A stretch of DNA of 41,013 nt. It comes from Chromera velia. Its lineage: Eukaryota > Sar > Chromeraceae. Of the stretch, positions 20,015-31,604 are shown in pieces (the stretch's first letter is position 1; the number at the start of each line of letters is the position of its first letter). The stretch spans positions 1 to 41,013 of the forward strand of contig JAHBMJ010000767.1 in the NCBI GenBank assembly GCA_018398765.1. The letters run 5' to 3'. Below the pieces are notes generated by a model, which ran no database searches, was not told the origin of the DNA, and worked only from the letters and a program-made list of their open reading frames with translations. The translations under genes were made by a program, and so were the position numbers.

Positions 20015-22320
20015 ATGCAAAGTGAAAGGGAACGACTGCGGAGGGAAGGCAGGAGGCCAGGAAAGTGGGGGGTCCTTCTCTGGGTTCTGTGGAAGAACTT
20101 CACCATCCACAAGAGAAACTTCAGACAATCACTCGGCCTGTACATCCAGGTGATTACGTTCATCGGGTTCCTTGCCATTAAACGGCTTGTACCTGATCTG
20201 AACTTCGTGGAACGGCAGTGTGTGCCTACCAGCGCACCTGCACTCGAAACAGTGACCCATCACGGACAGAGACGGCTTGCAGTCGCCTTTGACAATCACA
20301 CTGTGAATGAGAATATCCTGAGGGCGCATCTCTCTGTTGCTTCCACTTTGATCGCCCTGAACTACGAATCAGGCGACTCGAGGCTCCGTGCCCCGCCCCT
20401 AACGTGGGAGCTGCACTCAAACGGGTCGGACCACTTGAGGGACTACATGCACGCAGACGCTGAGGGGTATTGGGGTGCCGTCTCCGTGAAGCATCTGGAC
20501 TTCGGGGGTGATGCCGGGGAGGGGGTTGGGATGTCGGGGGTGAACTGTGACTTTGACTTTCGGTTTTTCTCCTCAGAGGTCCCGAGCACCTCGGAGAAGC
20601 TGGAGAAGGACCCCTACTCGTGCAAGTCAGGCAGGGGGGGAGACGGAAATGGAGTATTTTGGGGGGGTGGGGTGTTGTCAATGATTTTGGGTTCGAGGCT
20701 CGCATGGAGGCGCAGTGAGTCGATCTTCTTAAGCAAGAGCGAGAAAAAACAAATGTGTGTGTGTGTGTGTTGGTGTGGTGTGTGTGTGCAGGGCCATGTC
20801 TGTCGAAGGATTACAGGGGAGGAGACAAACAGGGGCCTATACGAGACAGACCGACTGCCCTCCACTCGCGTATGTAACCTCGGGGTTTCTGTCTCTTCAA
20901 ACGGCCCTCAACCTGGCTGCAGTCCGCCTGCGCTCGGGTTTTCTCTCGTGGAAGAAGAGCAAAGAGACCACAGGGGAAGCGGGAGGGCTGGATGAGGCAA
21001 CCTTATCTGAGTTTGCTTCCTCGTTCTTGAGAGAAAATTTGGCAGCGGGTGAGGCAGATCGGTGGGCGCAATTTGAAACCGCACCGAGTCTGGATGAGTT
21101 AGGTCAGATGGAAGAATCCAAAGACCACGAAGAGACGGCTTTTCATGTGGGGAAAGAGGAGACGGGGCACGGAGGGGGGAATCGAATGCCGGTACAGGAG
21201 ACGGTTTCTGATCGTCCATCTTCCGATTATATGACGACGATGACAGATTCATTCGGATACAATACAGACCAACCCTTCGCAACTTCCTATGTGAAGACAG
21301 AGCGCCCACTGCTGACTGTACTGCGGGGATGGGATGATGCTTCCGGGGGGGAAGGAGGAGGAGGTAGGCCTGCGAGACGGCATCTTGCAGGCGTGCTCCC
21401 GTTTTCCTCTTCAAGCGTGCAGGGGGTGCAGTTTGTCGCAGAGCAGTTCCCTGAGCACGCGGTATCCCGGTCTGCCCTTGCCGCTAGTGGTTTGCAGCAA
21501 TTGGTTCCAGTTTATGTTCTTCTGGCGTTCTCGTCTCTCCTCCAGTTCGTCCTTGTTAACGTCGCGTCGGAAAAGGAAAAGAGGTCTGTGGGAATCACTC
21601 AGCCGGAGTCAATTTACTGTGCCCCCTGTCTCTGCGCCTCTCTCTGCCTGCCTCCCTCTTTCGCGTATGCGTGCTCGTGTGCGTGTGTGTGAGAGCGAGT
21701 GTGTGAGTGTGCGCGTGTGTGAGAGAGAGAGTGTGTGTGAGTGCGTATTTGTGTACATACCGAGGTCCCGGACGCCCAAACGGCTCTGCCGATTGGGTGC
21801 ACGAGTACACAAATACACACACATACACACACAGCGAAGAACAAAATTATTCATTGCGCCCATCTGATAGTTGTTCCAGTGCTTCGTCGTTTTTATGTGC
21901 TCCTTGAATAAATGGCTGCCTTGATGCGCATGACTGTGTGCAGGTTGAAAGAGATCCTTTTGACAGCTGGGCTTTCAAGTCGAGCCTTCTGGCTTTCTTG
22001 GCTTCTCTTTTACATTCTCTTCTCCCTTCCTCTGAGCTTCGTTGCGTCTGCTCTCGTCTGGTGGGGTGAAATCATGGGAAAGGCGGATCTGTCTCTCCTG
22101 TTCGTCCTCTTCACTGCCTATTTGGCTGCGCTGATCGGGATGGGCCTCTGTCTGTCTGCATTCTACGACACCAAAAGAGCAGCCTCCTCGATGAGCGTCC
22201 TGACCAACGCGTTGCCAAATCTCCTGGTCATTCCTCTTGCTTCCTATGCCAAAGACTGGCTGACAGGACCTGCAGCATGGGGGGTGAGTTCTCTTCTCTT
22301 CTCTTCTCTGTTGCTCTCTT

Positions 22321-22372
<52 letters not shown>

Positions 22373-22829
22373 GGTGGGTCCGTGGGTGGGTGCGTGTATC
22401 TGTATGTGTGCACGCGCCTGCCTGCCAGCGCCGAGTCTCTTTCGCCTATCTGTCCGTCTTGCTCCAGCTTCTGGAATGAAAAGTGGTTGTCAACTCGAAC
22501 AAACGACGAAGGGAAAAAGGAAGGAAGGAGGGAGGATCATCTCTCTCTTTCTCTCTTTGATTTATGGAAAGCTTCGCTTCACTTTTTTTTTCGAGGAAAG
22601 GAAAAGTACCCGATCGGCGCACATCGTTTTGCGGACTTATTCACTCACGACGCATTCATGTCTCTCTTTCCTTCTTCCTGCAGCTCTTCATCCTTCCCTC
22701 TTTGGGGTTCTCAGTCGCCATCCTTCAAGGAACAGATCAAGATCCAAAGGGTTGGTTTGCGTCAGAATGTCTGGGGTTTGAGTACGTCTGCGGTAATTTC
22801 GCTTGCTTTGCTCTTCGCAATTCCACACA

Positions 22830-22864
<35 letters not shown>

Positions 22865-25800
22865 ACTTTCGCTTCCTACATTGGAACGCTGAGTTCTCTT
22901 CATTGTGTCTCTACAGGTTCGTTAGTGAAAGTTTCGGTGTCCTGATCTTCTTTGCATTTTAAGGAGCGTGTCAGAAATGAGAGATGAATGAACCCATGCT
23001 GTTCAATGCCGCTTCTTCGTGCAGCCACTTTCAGTCTCTCACGGCTCTTTGAGCCCTCCCACGCTTTTCTTCTGAGGGCCCTCCTAATGCTCTGCCTCGA
23101 CGCCGCCTTGTTCCTCAGTCTGACGCTGTTGATTGACAGACACCTGGCTCGATGGAGGGCCTCCATGGCGAGACTCGGCAGGGCAATCAGAAGAAGACTG
23201 CGGATAGGAAGACGAGACGCACGGCAAGTGAACGACCCGCAAGGCAGATTTTCGTTCTCCACCCACTCCCGAGACCGCAGTGGCATGTCCAGAGATTGTG
23301 TAGAAGATCACCCTGTTCCCCCTGGAGCATGCGTGATGGTCTCTGTTCGTGATCTTCGGAAGGAATTTGACGGAGAGAAGGCACGGAGTGCAGACGGATC
23401 GGGGACAGATGAAAGGGCAGGGACGGAAGACGGGCCGCTTGTGGCAGTTGCGGGTCTCTCCTTGCATATTTGCAGTCATGAAATTTTCGCTTTGCTGGGC
23501 CACAATGGAGCGGGGAAAACAACGACCCTATCAATGCTGACGGGGCTCTTGCCGCCATCAGAGGGTGACGCTTGGATTTGTGGAAACTCTCTTGCGTCTC
23601 GTCCTGATGCAGCCAGAGCCTGTTTGTCTGTGTGTCCACAAGAGAATGTCTTCTTTGAAGAGTTGACTGTTGAAGAGCACTTGAGGTTCTTTGCGGGACT
23701 GAAAGGTCTAGGATGGGGCTCCGAGGCAGATGAAGAAATTCGAAGTCTCGCACAGAGTCTCGGGATTGTCGAGAAGCTGCCCTCGAAAGCGACGACTTTG
23801 AGTGGGGGACAGAAGAGAAGAGTTTGGATTGCAATCGCACTTCTTGGGGATCCCCCTGTGGTCTTTCTTGATGAACCGACAACAGGTGGGGGCTTGCACA
23901 AGACAAAGAAAACATTTCAATGCTGGCTGGCAATTTCACTGTTGTAGTACGACTCACGACATACCGCTTGTCCATCCATTTTACTTGATAGCTGTTCCTC
24001 TTCAAAACTGTCTGTCCTCTTCTCCAGTGAGACTACCTCTCCGGATGTGAGCCCTTATTGCACGGACACAACCCTTTTTGCTCCTCTTTCATCCTGTTCA
24101 TCTCTTTTTGCTTACTTTCCTCCTGGATGCCGGTTTGCTCTCTTCCTGTTTTTGTCTTGTTTTCCTCCCTTTTCCAACTCCTTCTCAGAGCTTGGACGAG
24201 GAGATCGAAAGCGCATCCCGGGAGCATCCACATTTTCCTTCCTCCCGCCCTCTCTCTGTCTGTGCATGAATGAGCATGCTCTCAGGTCTAGATCCATTCT
24301 CTCGCCGACAGGTATGGAAGTTGATTCAGGAGAGGAAGAGGGAGAAGGGTACATGCGTTGTCCTGACAACCCACCATATGGAGGAGGCAGACCTGCTCGC
24401 AGACAGGAAGGCTGTGTTGTCGAAAGGGCGACTGGCTTGTTTGGGGTCCTCTCTCTTCCTGAAAGCCAAAATGGGCGTGGGTTATGCATTGGAAGTCGAA
24501 GTGTCGACACAGGACCCTGACGCGATTGAACGTCTCATTCAGACTGTCAAAAGTGTGGTGCCCTCCGCGACTGTCCCTCATGTGCCGAGACGCAGAGGCA
24601 GAGGGGCGGAGAAGGGTGGTGACTCGACTGCCGAAAGGGAACGGGGAGGGGACGAGAGAGAGGGAGATGAGGGCGAGGGAGAAGTGCAGCGCAGAGAGCC
24701 TGGAGAGATGTCCCGACCTTTCCCTTCGGACGGAGATGGAGGCGAGAGCCCACTGTTGGTAACAGTCGTGTTCGCTCTTCCTCTCAGCGCGTCAGAGAAG
24801 TTCGGAACCTTACTGGATTCCCTAGAGGTCAGTGAAGGGGCCATGCGGAGGGAAGAGGGGCAAGGGGCTGGAAGTAGGTGGATCAAGGGCACGGAGTCTG
24901 ACAGAAAAGGCGTGTGTGTGTGTGTGTGTGTGTGTGTATCTTTGTGATTGTATCTGTCTCTCTCTTCATGGGTGTGTTGGTCTGTCTGTCCGTTTGTGCG
25001 TGGCGTGAGTGACAGATCTTGTTTGCTTCTTACTTGATTTCCTCCGCTTCTGGTCGTGTTCTTTTTTCAGGAAGGAGAAAAGAGTGGGCGTCTGCCGATT
25101 CGGGGTCTCTCTGTTAGCGCCTCGACTCTCGAAGAAGTTTTTTTGCGACTGGAGGAGGGGGGGGGAATGAGGAGAGAAGGGGGATCAGCGGATGTGGATG
25201 AGAGCGAATCTGGGTCTGAGGCTGAGGGGGGAACGGGCGAAGTCGAAGAAAGGGAAACAGGGGAGACCCGGATGCCTCCCCGAATAAGGGGGAGAGATGG
25301 AAAGAGCGGCAGAGCTTCTTTCAGTCCATTGGGGCAAGAGGGAGACGACAGGGATGATGACACAGGAGACGGGGAAGGAAGGGGAGAGGGAATGAGACGG
25401 GAGACGGGGACAGATTATGCAGAAATGTCTCCGAGCTCATCTTTTTCTCCGTCATTTAGAAGTAGGAGGAGTTTCGTGGATGAGGGAGGTGGGCAGACAG
25501 GGAAACATCGAACGTCGTTCGTCCGTCAGTTGTTTGCAGTTTTACGGTTTCGCTTTTCAGAGATGTGGAAGAACAAACGTCTTCTTTTTTTCGAAATTGT
25601 CATGCCTGTTGTTCTTGTCGTCATTGCGAGTTGGTTGAGGTCCACAGGGGCCGCAGGAACCCAAGGAAGTGAGATCCAAAATTGGAAAATTGACCCCCCG
25701 TCTTTGCCTTTGAATGACGTCAAGTCAGTGTTGAATGCGACACGTGTCCATTCGGACTCAGGGGTGACAGGAGGACATGTCAGGGGTGGCATTTCTGTGG

Positions 25801-28800
25801 GAGGCATCCCTGTGATTCTTTCGAAGGAATTGATTTCTCGTCCTGATCTTCTTGTGGAAGTTGAGGACGTCATTCGATCATCCAATTCGAGTGGACTTTT
25901 CTTTTATGTGCCGAATCCTGAAGGGGTGTTGCAGACAGACAAAAATGTAGGGGGGGAAGAAGAAGAAGAGGTTGAGGCAGAAACCGAATCTGGATCGAGT
26001 GAGGAAACACGGCAAGTACGAGAATTGTCTTTTACATCTGTTGGTAGCGTCTCTGTGTCGTCGCAAGAAGAGAGGCAGCGAAGGAATGAGGCCGCGAGAC
26101 TTGAACTAGGCGTGCCAGAATCCTGTTTCCAGGAAGAGGATCAAGAGGAAGAGCAAAAGGGGGAGGAAGAGGATGAGGAAGATGCCGGGTGGGGAAAGTC
26201 AGGGGTGATGGAGGAGGGGCTTTTTTCGTTTTCCTCTATGGCTGAGTTCGCACGGATTCATCGAATGCGAATCGACCATCGTTGCCGTCTCCGTCCGTTA
26301 GAAGAGGGTGAAGGTGATTCTGTAAGAGGCTCACAAGGGGCCGGGTGGGGGGCATTTGAGTGGATTCGTGGGTATGTGAACCAAAATATGGATCTTCTAC
26401 GAAGAGCCGTAGGCCACGTGTATCTTGGCCTGCCGATGTACTTGAAGGGCGAGAGAGCTGGTCCCCCTGCAACAGCACACGGGGGGTATAGAGCGATGCT
26501 GAGAAGGTTGGGGTTGGTGTCTCTGGAGTCGGTTGCGCGCTTTGTGTCTGTACGAAGGGTGTCGGAAGAGGCACAGGATCCGGGAGCTCTTTTGATGAGA
26601 AAGTTTTTGTTCGACAGAACCGACGGGACGTCAAAGGGGGGATTCAGTTTCTTCCCTGCTGCACTTGTGGTTGAATTGGGGGATGTGGAGAGAAGAAGAA
26701 GAAGAAGCGAATGGGAGTCTGTGGGAGGGATGGAAGAAGGGATGCCGACTCGGCTTTCCGGAGAAGGAGCGGATGAAGGTGAGGGTGAGGAGGTAGCAGG
26801 ACCGCCCCAGACTGGCAAGATCCTCCGTCTGCGTTTGTTTTGGAATCCGGTGGTGACTCACGTCCTTCCTTTTCTTGTCGCAACTCTAGGGCAGGGTTTG
26901 TTGGCATCATCTGCGCCTTCTTCTGGAAGCGGGGAGGGCAGTAGAGGGGCGGGTGGTGAAGGAAGTGGGAAGGAGTTTGAGGGTGCACAGAGGATTCTTT
27001 TGGGTGGAAATGCGGGTGGTTCACGTTTGTTTATTCCTGAGTCAGTTGGAAGAAGAGGAGGAGGAATGGAAGGGGGGAGGAATCTTCTGGGTGGGTGGGG
27101 TGCGCGGTTTCTCCAAAGCGATGTTGAGGTGAGAGGTCAGAAAGGAAGCAAACGCAACAAAAGTGAGGAATCTGTAAGGCTGGGAAATCAAAACTCTCCT
27201 GTATCACTTCCGAGTGCCAAGTTTTCTCCCTCAATGTTTTTCTTTCTTTATTTCATTGGGTTGGGCGTCCTTTCGATGCCCATGGGCTTTGCTTACGTGG
27301 TGAAACAAGAGAGAACAGCGAAAGCGAAGCATCTGCTTCATGTGATGGGACTTCGGCCTCTGGGGTTTTGGGTGGGGACTTTCTTTGCGAACTGGACGTT
27401 ATTGATCACAGGAATGCTTTTGAACTTTGTGTGTGTGGTGGGATTCAACCAAGGTCTTTTGACTGGGGCCGCACTGACTGTTCTTGCACTTGCCCTTTTC
27501 TGCTGTTCGTTCTCTATGCTCCCTTTTGCGTATGTGATGACCTTTGCATTCAAGACTGTCGAAGGAATGGCCCAGTGGATGCAATTGATTGTGCAAATGA
27601 TGGGGTTGATCCCCTTAATTCTGGTGGTCAGTCTCTACACAGGGGGGCTGCACGAGCAGGCCCTGACTGTCCATCTGGTCTCCTCTGTAGTCTCCACCCC
27701 ATACCAATTCTTGGGGGCTTTTTTGTGTGTGACCATCGTGACCACAGAAGCCAATGCAGCGGGGGTGGACCCTTCGTTTTCTCTCTTCTTCCATACCGAC
27801 TACGGAATTCTTCAGACCCTCGTCGCTGCTCTCTTTCATTGCGTTCTTCTCCTTCTCTTCCTCGCCTACATAGAGCGACGAGAGCTAGGACCAAAGAAGG
27901 CGTCTCCACAGGCTCTCCGCCTCCTGGAGGAAGACGAACGGAATGAAAGAGAGGAAAGGGAAAGAGCGGGGGTTGTTTTTCAGCCAGAGGGACAGAGAGA
28001 AGGTGAGGGGGTGACAGAGGAGACGGGGCAGACAGCAGCTGCCGTTGCAAGTGGAAGGTCCGCGAGAGTTCCCCTACTTGCCGTTGCCCCCTCAGCAGGA
28101 ACCCCTCTCAGTTCCTCCGCTGCCCCCGTGAGTCTTCAAAGAGATCCTGATGTATGTGCTGAGGAGGAGAGGGTGCTCAGAGCGGTCGAGGCTTTGGAGA
28201 GACGCCAGGGGGATTCTCGGCCTGCTTCAAGTGCGGGTGAGGAAACGGAAGAAGGAGAGGAGTTGCCGGCCGCCCGTTCTCGTCAAGGAGGCACGGCGGG
28301 ACGCCTCTCTCCCGTGACCGTTGCGTGTGTTCGACACGCCTATGTTGCAAAGACAGCAAGAGACAAGTCCCAGGTGGCACTTCGGGGATTGAGCTTGTCT
28401 GTGGGGAGGGGGGAGATTTTTGGACTTTTAGGACCGAATGGGGCAGGGAAGACGTCGTTGATTTCTCTGCTGACGGGTGAAGAGAGACCTCCAACAGCCG
28501 GGAAGGCATTTCTGATGGACCATTCTGTGGGTACAGATTTGGAGGGGGCGTTTGAGAGTCTGGGGTTCTGTCCGCAACAGGATTATTTTGGAGCCCTCAG
28601 CGTGACCGTGAAGGACTACATTGCCCTCTGTCTGCGTCTGAGGGGAACTGAGGAGGTCAGTCAAACTTGTAGCAAGAACGAACGAGTCGCTGTTGAGAAA
28701 GGCGGGATGGGTGATGGTCCCGGTGCGTTCTTTTCATTAGGGTATGACTTTCTGCTTCTGATGTTCCTGTCCTTCTCTCCATCTCTCTACTCACCCCACT

Positions 28801-30066
28801 TTAAAGTTCCGCTTTGCTGCTTGAATTGATTCATCGAATTCACTGACCTTTGTGCAGGCTGAGGTGCACGGCAGAGCATCGGAGTGGATGAGGTGGTTGG
28901 AGATCGACGACCATTCGGGTCGCCTGTTGAAGAAATGCTCCGGGGGGGTCAAGAGGAGAGTCAACGTCGCGGCAGCCTTCATCGGGTCTCCAGATGTGGT
29001 CGTTCTGTCAGTTTGTTTGTCAGCGTGTGTTAGACTTTTTTTGCGTGTCTCCACAAGCCTTCCTCTGTGTCTCTTTCTAGGTTTCTTCCTGTCCTTCATT
29101 CTTTTAGGGTGTGTGTTTCTGTAGCGGGGAGAAGGCAGGATGGAAGGGGGGGGCGGACGCAACCGCTGGTTGCCTTGTTGACGTCCTCCTCGTGGAGAAA
29201 AAGCATCTCTGAGCACTGTGGTCGGTTCTCTTTTTTCTCTTTTGTGTTTGAGATGTTGCAGGGACGAACCTTCTTCAGGCATGGACCCGCGTGCTCGTCG
29301 TCGTCTCTGGAGACTTCTCCAGAAACTCTCCGAAAGAAGGGATTGCGCAGTCCTGCTGACCACTCATTCGATGGAAGAGGCAGATGCGCTCTGCGACCGG
29401 CTGTGTGTGCTGGTGAACGGACGCGCCATGTGTCTGGGGAGTGCGTTGAGCATCAAGAGGAAGTACGGGGGAGGATGTAGACTGGAGATGCAATTGAGAA
29501 CAACACGCGGAGAGGAGGAGGAGAGTACGGAGGAGACAGATGTGTCGAGAGCGAAGACATTCGTTGATCGGATTTTCAGAGAAGCCCTTGCTCATGCAGA
29601 CATACGAGTGCCTCAACCGGAGAGCAGGGGTCATGTTGACGGCGGGGAAGATGAAAATGGAGCCCCGTCGACTGACAGTCTGTCTCCGGTTCTGCGTGAG
29701 CGTTTTGCGAATCGTTTGGTTTTTGAGCTTCCTTCCATTCCGTCATCAGGGTCCTCTCTTGCAGAGAGGGGAGACGGGGGAAAGGAGAGCATGCCAGAAG
29801 GTTCCGAGAGAGACGTTGCAACTGGCACCCGGGTCTTGTCTTATTTGTTTCGGGCGCTTCAGAAACAGAAAGAGCACGACAGGAAGGATGCAGAAGAGAA
29901 CTCTGCAGGAGGGAGCGGTGAGAGTCCCGAATCGGAGGTACAAGAGAACAGGAACGAAGCTCGACAGTCTACCCACTTCGGTCTGGTCGAGTACTCCCTC
30001 TCCCAGCCGTCTCTTGAGCAAGTCTTTATCGCGTTTGCCAAGCAGCAGCACGAGCATCCAACTTAG
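20015..30066 (+). CDS. ABCA-family full transporter, nine exons, 2597 residues
   Basis: Exons by my model: 20015-20625, 20792-21583, 21944-22283, 22684-22792, 23025-23885, 24286-24827, 25071-28655, 28858-29006, 29262-30066. All junctions are GT-AG and keep frame (exon 1 could end at 20619 instead). The protein has the A-subfamily order: TM1, ectodomain 1, TM2-6, NBD1, regulatory segment, TM7, ectodomain 2, TM8-12, NBD2, regulatory segment. NBD1 has Walker A GHNGAGKTTT (about residue 776), Q-loop CPQEN, signature LSGGQKRR (876), Walker B VVFLDEPTTG and H-loop LTTHHMEEAD. NBD2 has GPNGAGKTS (2206), CPQQD, a divergent signature CSGGVKRR, VVVLDEPSSGMDP and LTTHSMEEAD. LEEVFLRL and LEQVFIAF are the family's post-NBD motifs. 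ABCA proteins move lipids or sterols across membranes; the substrate here is unknown. The NBD1-TM7 linker and ectodomain 2 are rich in Glu, Gly and Arg. Confidence 0.93.
21584..21943 (+). other. ABCA intron 2 with GT/CA hairpin
   Basis: The intron has donor GTCTGT and acceptor TGTGTGCAG. Inside, GTATTTGTGTAC (21745-21756) is the perfect reverse complement of GTACACAAATAC (21805-21816), extended on both sides by GT-rich and CA-rich tracts. A long stem with a loop of about 48 bases could therefore form in the pre-mRNA. Introns 1, 3, 4 and 6 also carry GT or CA repeats. Confidence 0.7.
22284..22683 (+). other. ABCA intron 3 with CT/GT microsatellite
   Basis: Donor GGG|GTGAGT is near consensus, and acceptor CTTCTTCCTGCAG has a good pyrimidine tract. 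A (CT)n(GT)n block occupies about 22318-22370. The junction is phase 0 and joins the TM5 halves (AAWG to LFILPSLG). Confidence 0.8.
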
Positions 30067-31318
30067 GATTCTTAGAGAACAAAGGGGTCTTTGAGAACGA
30101 TCTGTATGTTGATACGCTCGTTCAAGTCAGTATGATTATCATTTAAGAGATCGACATATTTATGCAATATTTAAATATGACCTGCCGAACGCTAGACGCC
30201 TGGTATAGCTTAGCATAGGCTGATGGTGATGGTGCATGATGATGATGATCTATGTATGATGATAATGAAATGTTAGGTAACTTAAAAGAATACTAAATAA
30301 AATGTATTGTCAATGACTCAGAATCAATGATGAGGTGAATTAGGGTAAACGAACTGTAGAGCAAATTGATAAGCTATGAAAATATTATTGAAAAACAAAT
30401 AAACTGAGATCTTCCTAAACCTAACTACCACTTCAAAGTTTAAGCCACATTTTTAAATAAGTTTCGAAGTCCGTGCCGCAGACGCGGATCCTCTAAGGTG
30501 TCTTGAAAGCGGAAGACAAGCGGAAGCCGCATATCTGGGCGGTGTCTTGATCGTCTGTGCTACAGGCATGGACGGTCTCTTGAAAAACGGTGTCGCAGAT
30601 AGATATCATCTTAAGTATTTTTTTTTAAGTGGTACTTAGGTTCAGGGAGGTTCAAACTGACAGACATACACAAACTTTTGAACTTGTATAAACTTGTCTA
30701 AACTTTTATTATATTGTCTGATACACAGCCTTGGCTGTAGCTGGCTGGGAATGCCTCGTCTCGTCTAGTCTCGTCTTGGCATGATGTCTCGGCATGCAGG
30801 GCTGCATATGTAGAGCCGCACTACTAGAGCGAAGGGCCGGGGCCGGAGACATTGTGCTCGAGATGCGCCTGGGCCTCTATCGCCTCGGGGGGCAGTTCAG
30901 CTTTGCTGAGATCAGTCGAGAGGCCCTGAGATCGCACGCACTCGCATAACGTATTTTTTCATTTTTAGGGGGGGGGGGATCGGTTCTATCTCCGTCACGG
31001 TCAGTGTTGCCCAAGTTCCAAAATATGCCCCTCAAGCAACTCGCACGGAGCCGCGATCGCACATGCCTTAATTACTTTGCGCATGCATGCCCCTCAAGTA
31101 ACTCGCACGGAGTTGCACATGCATATATGACGCGCGCCGAAAATCATACTTCGCTGCCGTGGCCCCCGCCGGCCCCATGGCAGCACACAACTTAGACATG
31201 CCCAAGCCCCCGATGGTGTGCATCAATTAGAGGACCCGGGACCCCCCCGAGGCACTCACCCAACTGGTTGGGTGCATCCCGTTCATCTGGGGATTCTGGG
31301 CCCTGGCATGCCCTGGCT
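30067..31318. other. Intergenic region, no gene seen
   Basis: The part just after the transporter is AT-rich, with (GAT)n repeats at about 30218-30270 that are likely non-coding 3' flank. At 30480-30610 a phrase GGTGTCTTGA recurs in variants. A run of 11 G is at 30968-30978. ATGCATGC sits within 31082-31090. No protein-like frame or RNA gene is recognised. Confidence 0.5.
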
Positions 31319-31349
31319 TATATAGCCAAAACAAGCCAACAGCATGCAT
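31319..31349 (+). promoter_or_regulatory. Candidate core promoter upstream of the 31.6-kb gene
   Basis: TATATA at 31319-31324, inside the palindrome GGCTTATATAGCC, is followed 17 bp later by GCATGCAT (31342-31349). The first plausible ATG is at 31605. This repeats the TATA-then-GCATGCAT order seen before the transporter and the 106-aa gene. Confidence 0.4.
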
Positions 31350-31604
31350 CAACAACCCTTGCAAACAACAGTTGCCTGCACCCGATCGACGGATTGGATC
31401 CGAAAAGCGCCGATCCTTTTCTTCTCATCGCCTTCAACTTGCATAGACACGTCCTTTTTACCAGATGTATCAATACCTGTAGGACTATCTTGTCATCTCC
31501 TTGAAGTCCTTAAGTTGTTGTTCTGCCGAATATATATCGAATTCACGGTACTTTGCATTCGCGCAACACTCCACTTGTTCCGCTTCTTTCGATCTTTGCC
31601 ACTG

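Noticed and set aside
22920-23024. Extra ABCA exon after the TCTCTACAG at 22919
   Set aside because: That frame hits a stop immediately and the phases do not fit; joining 22792 to 23025 keeps frame and family order.
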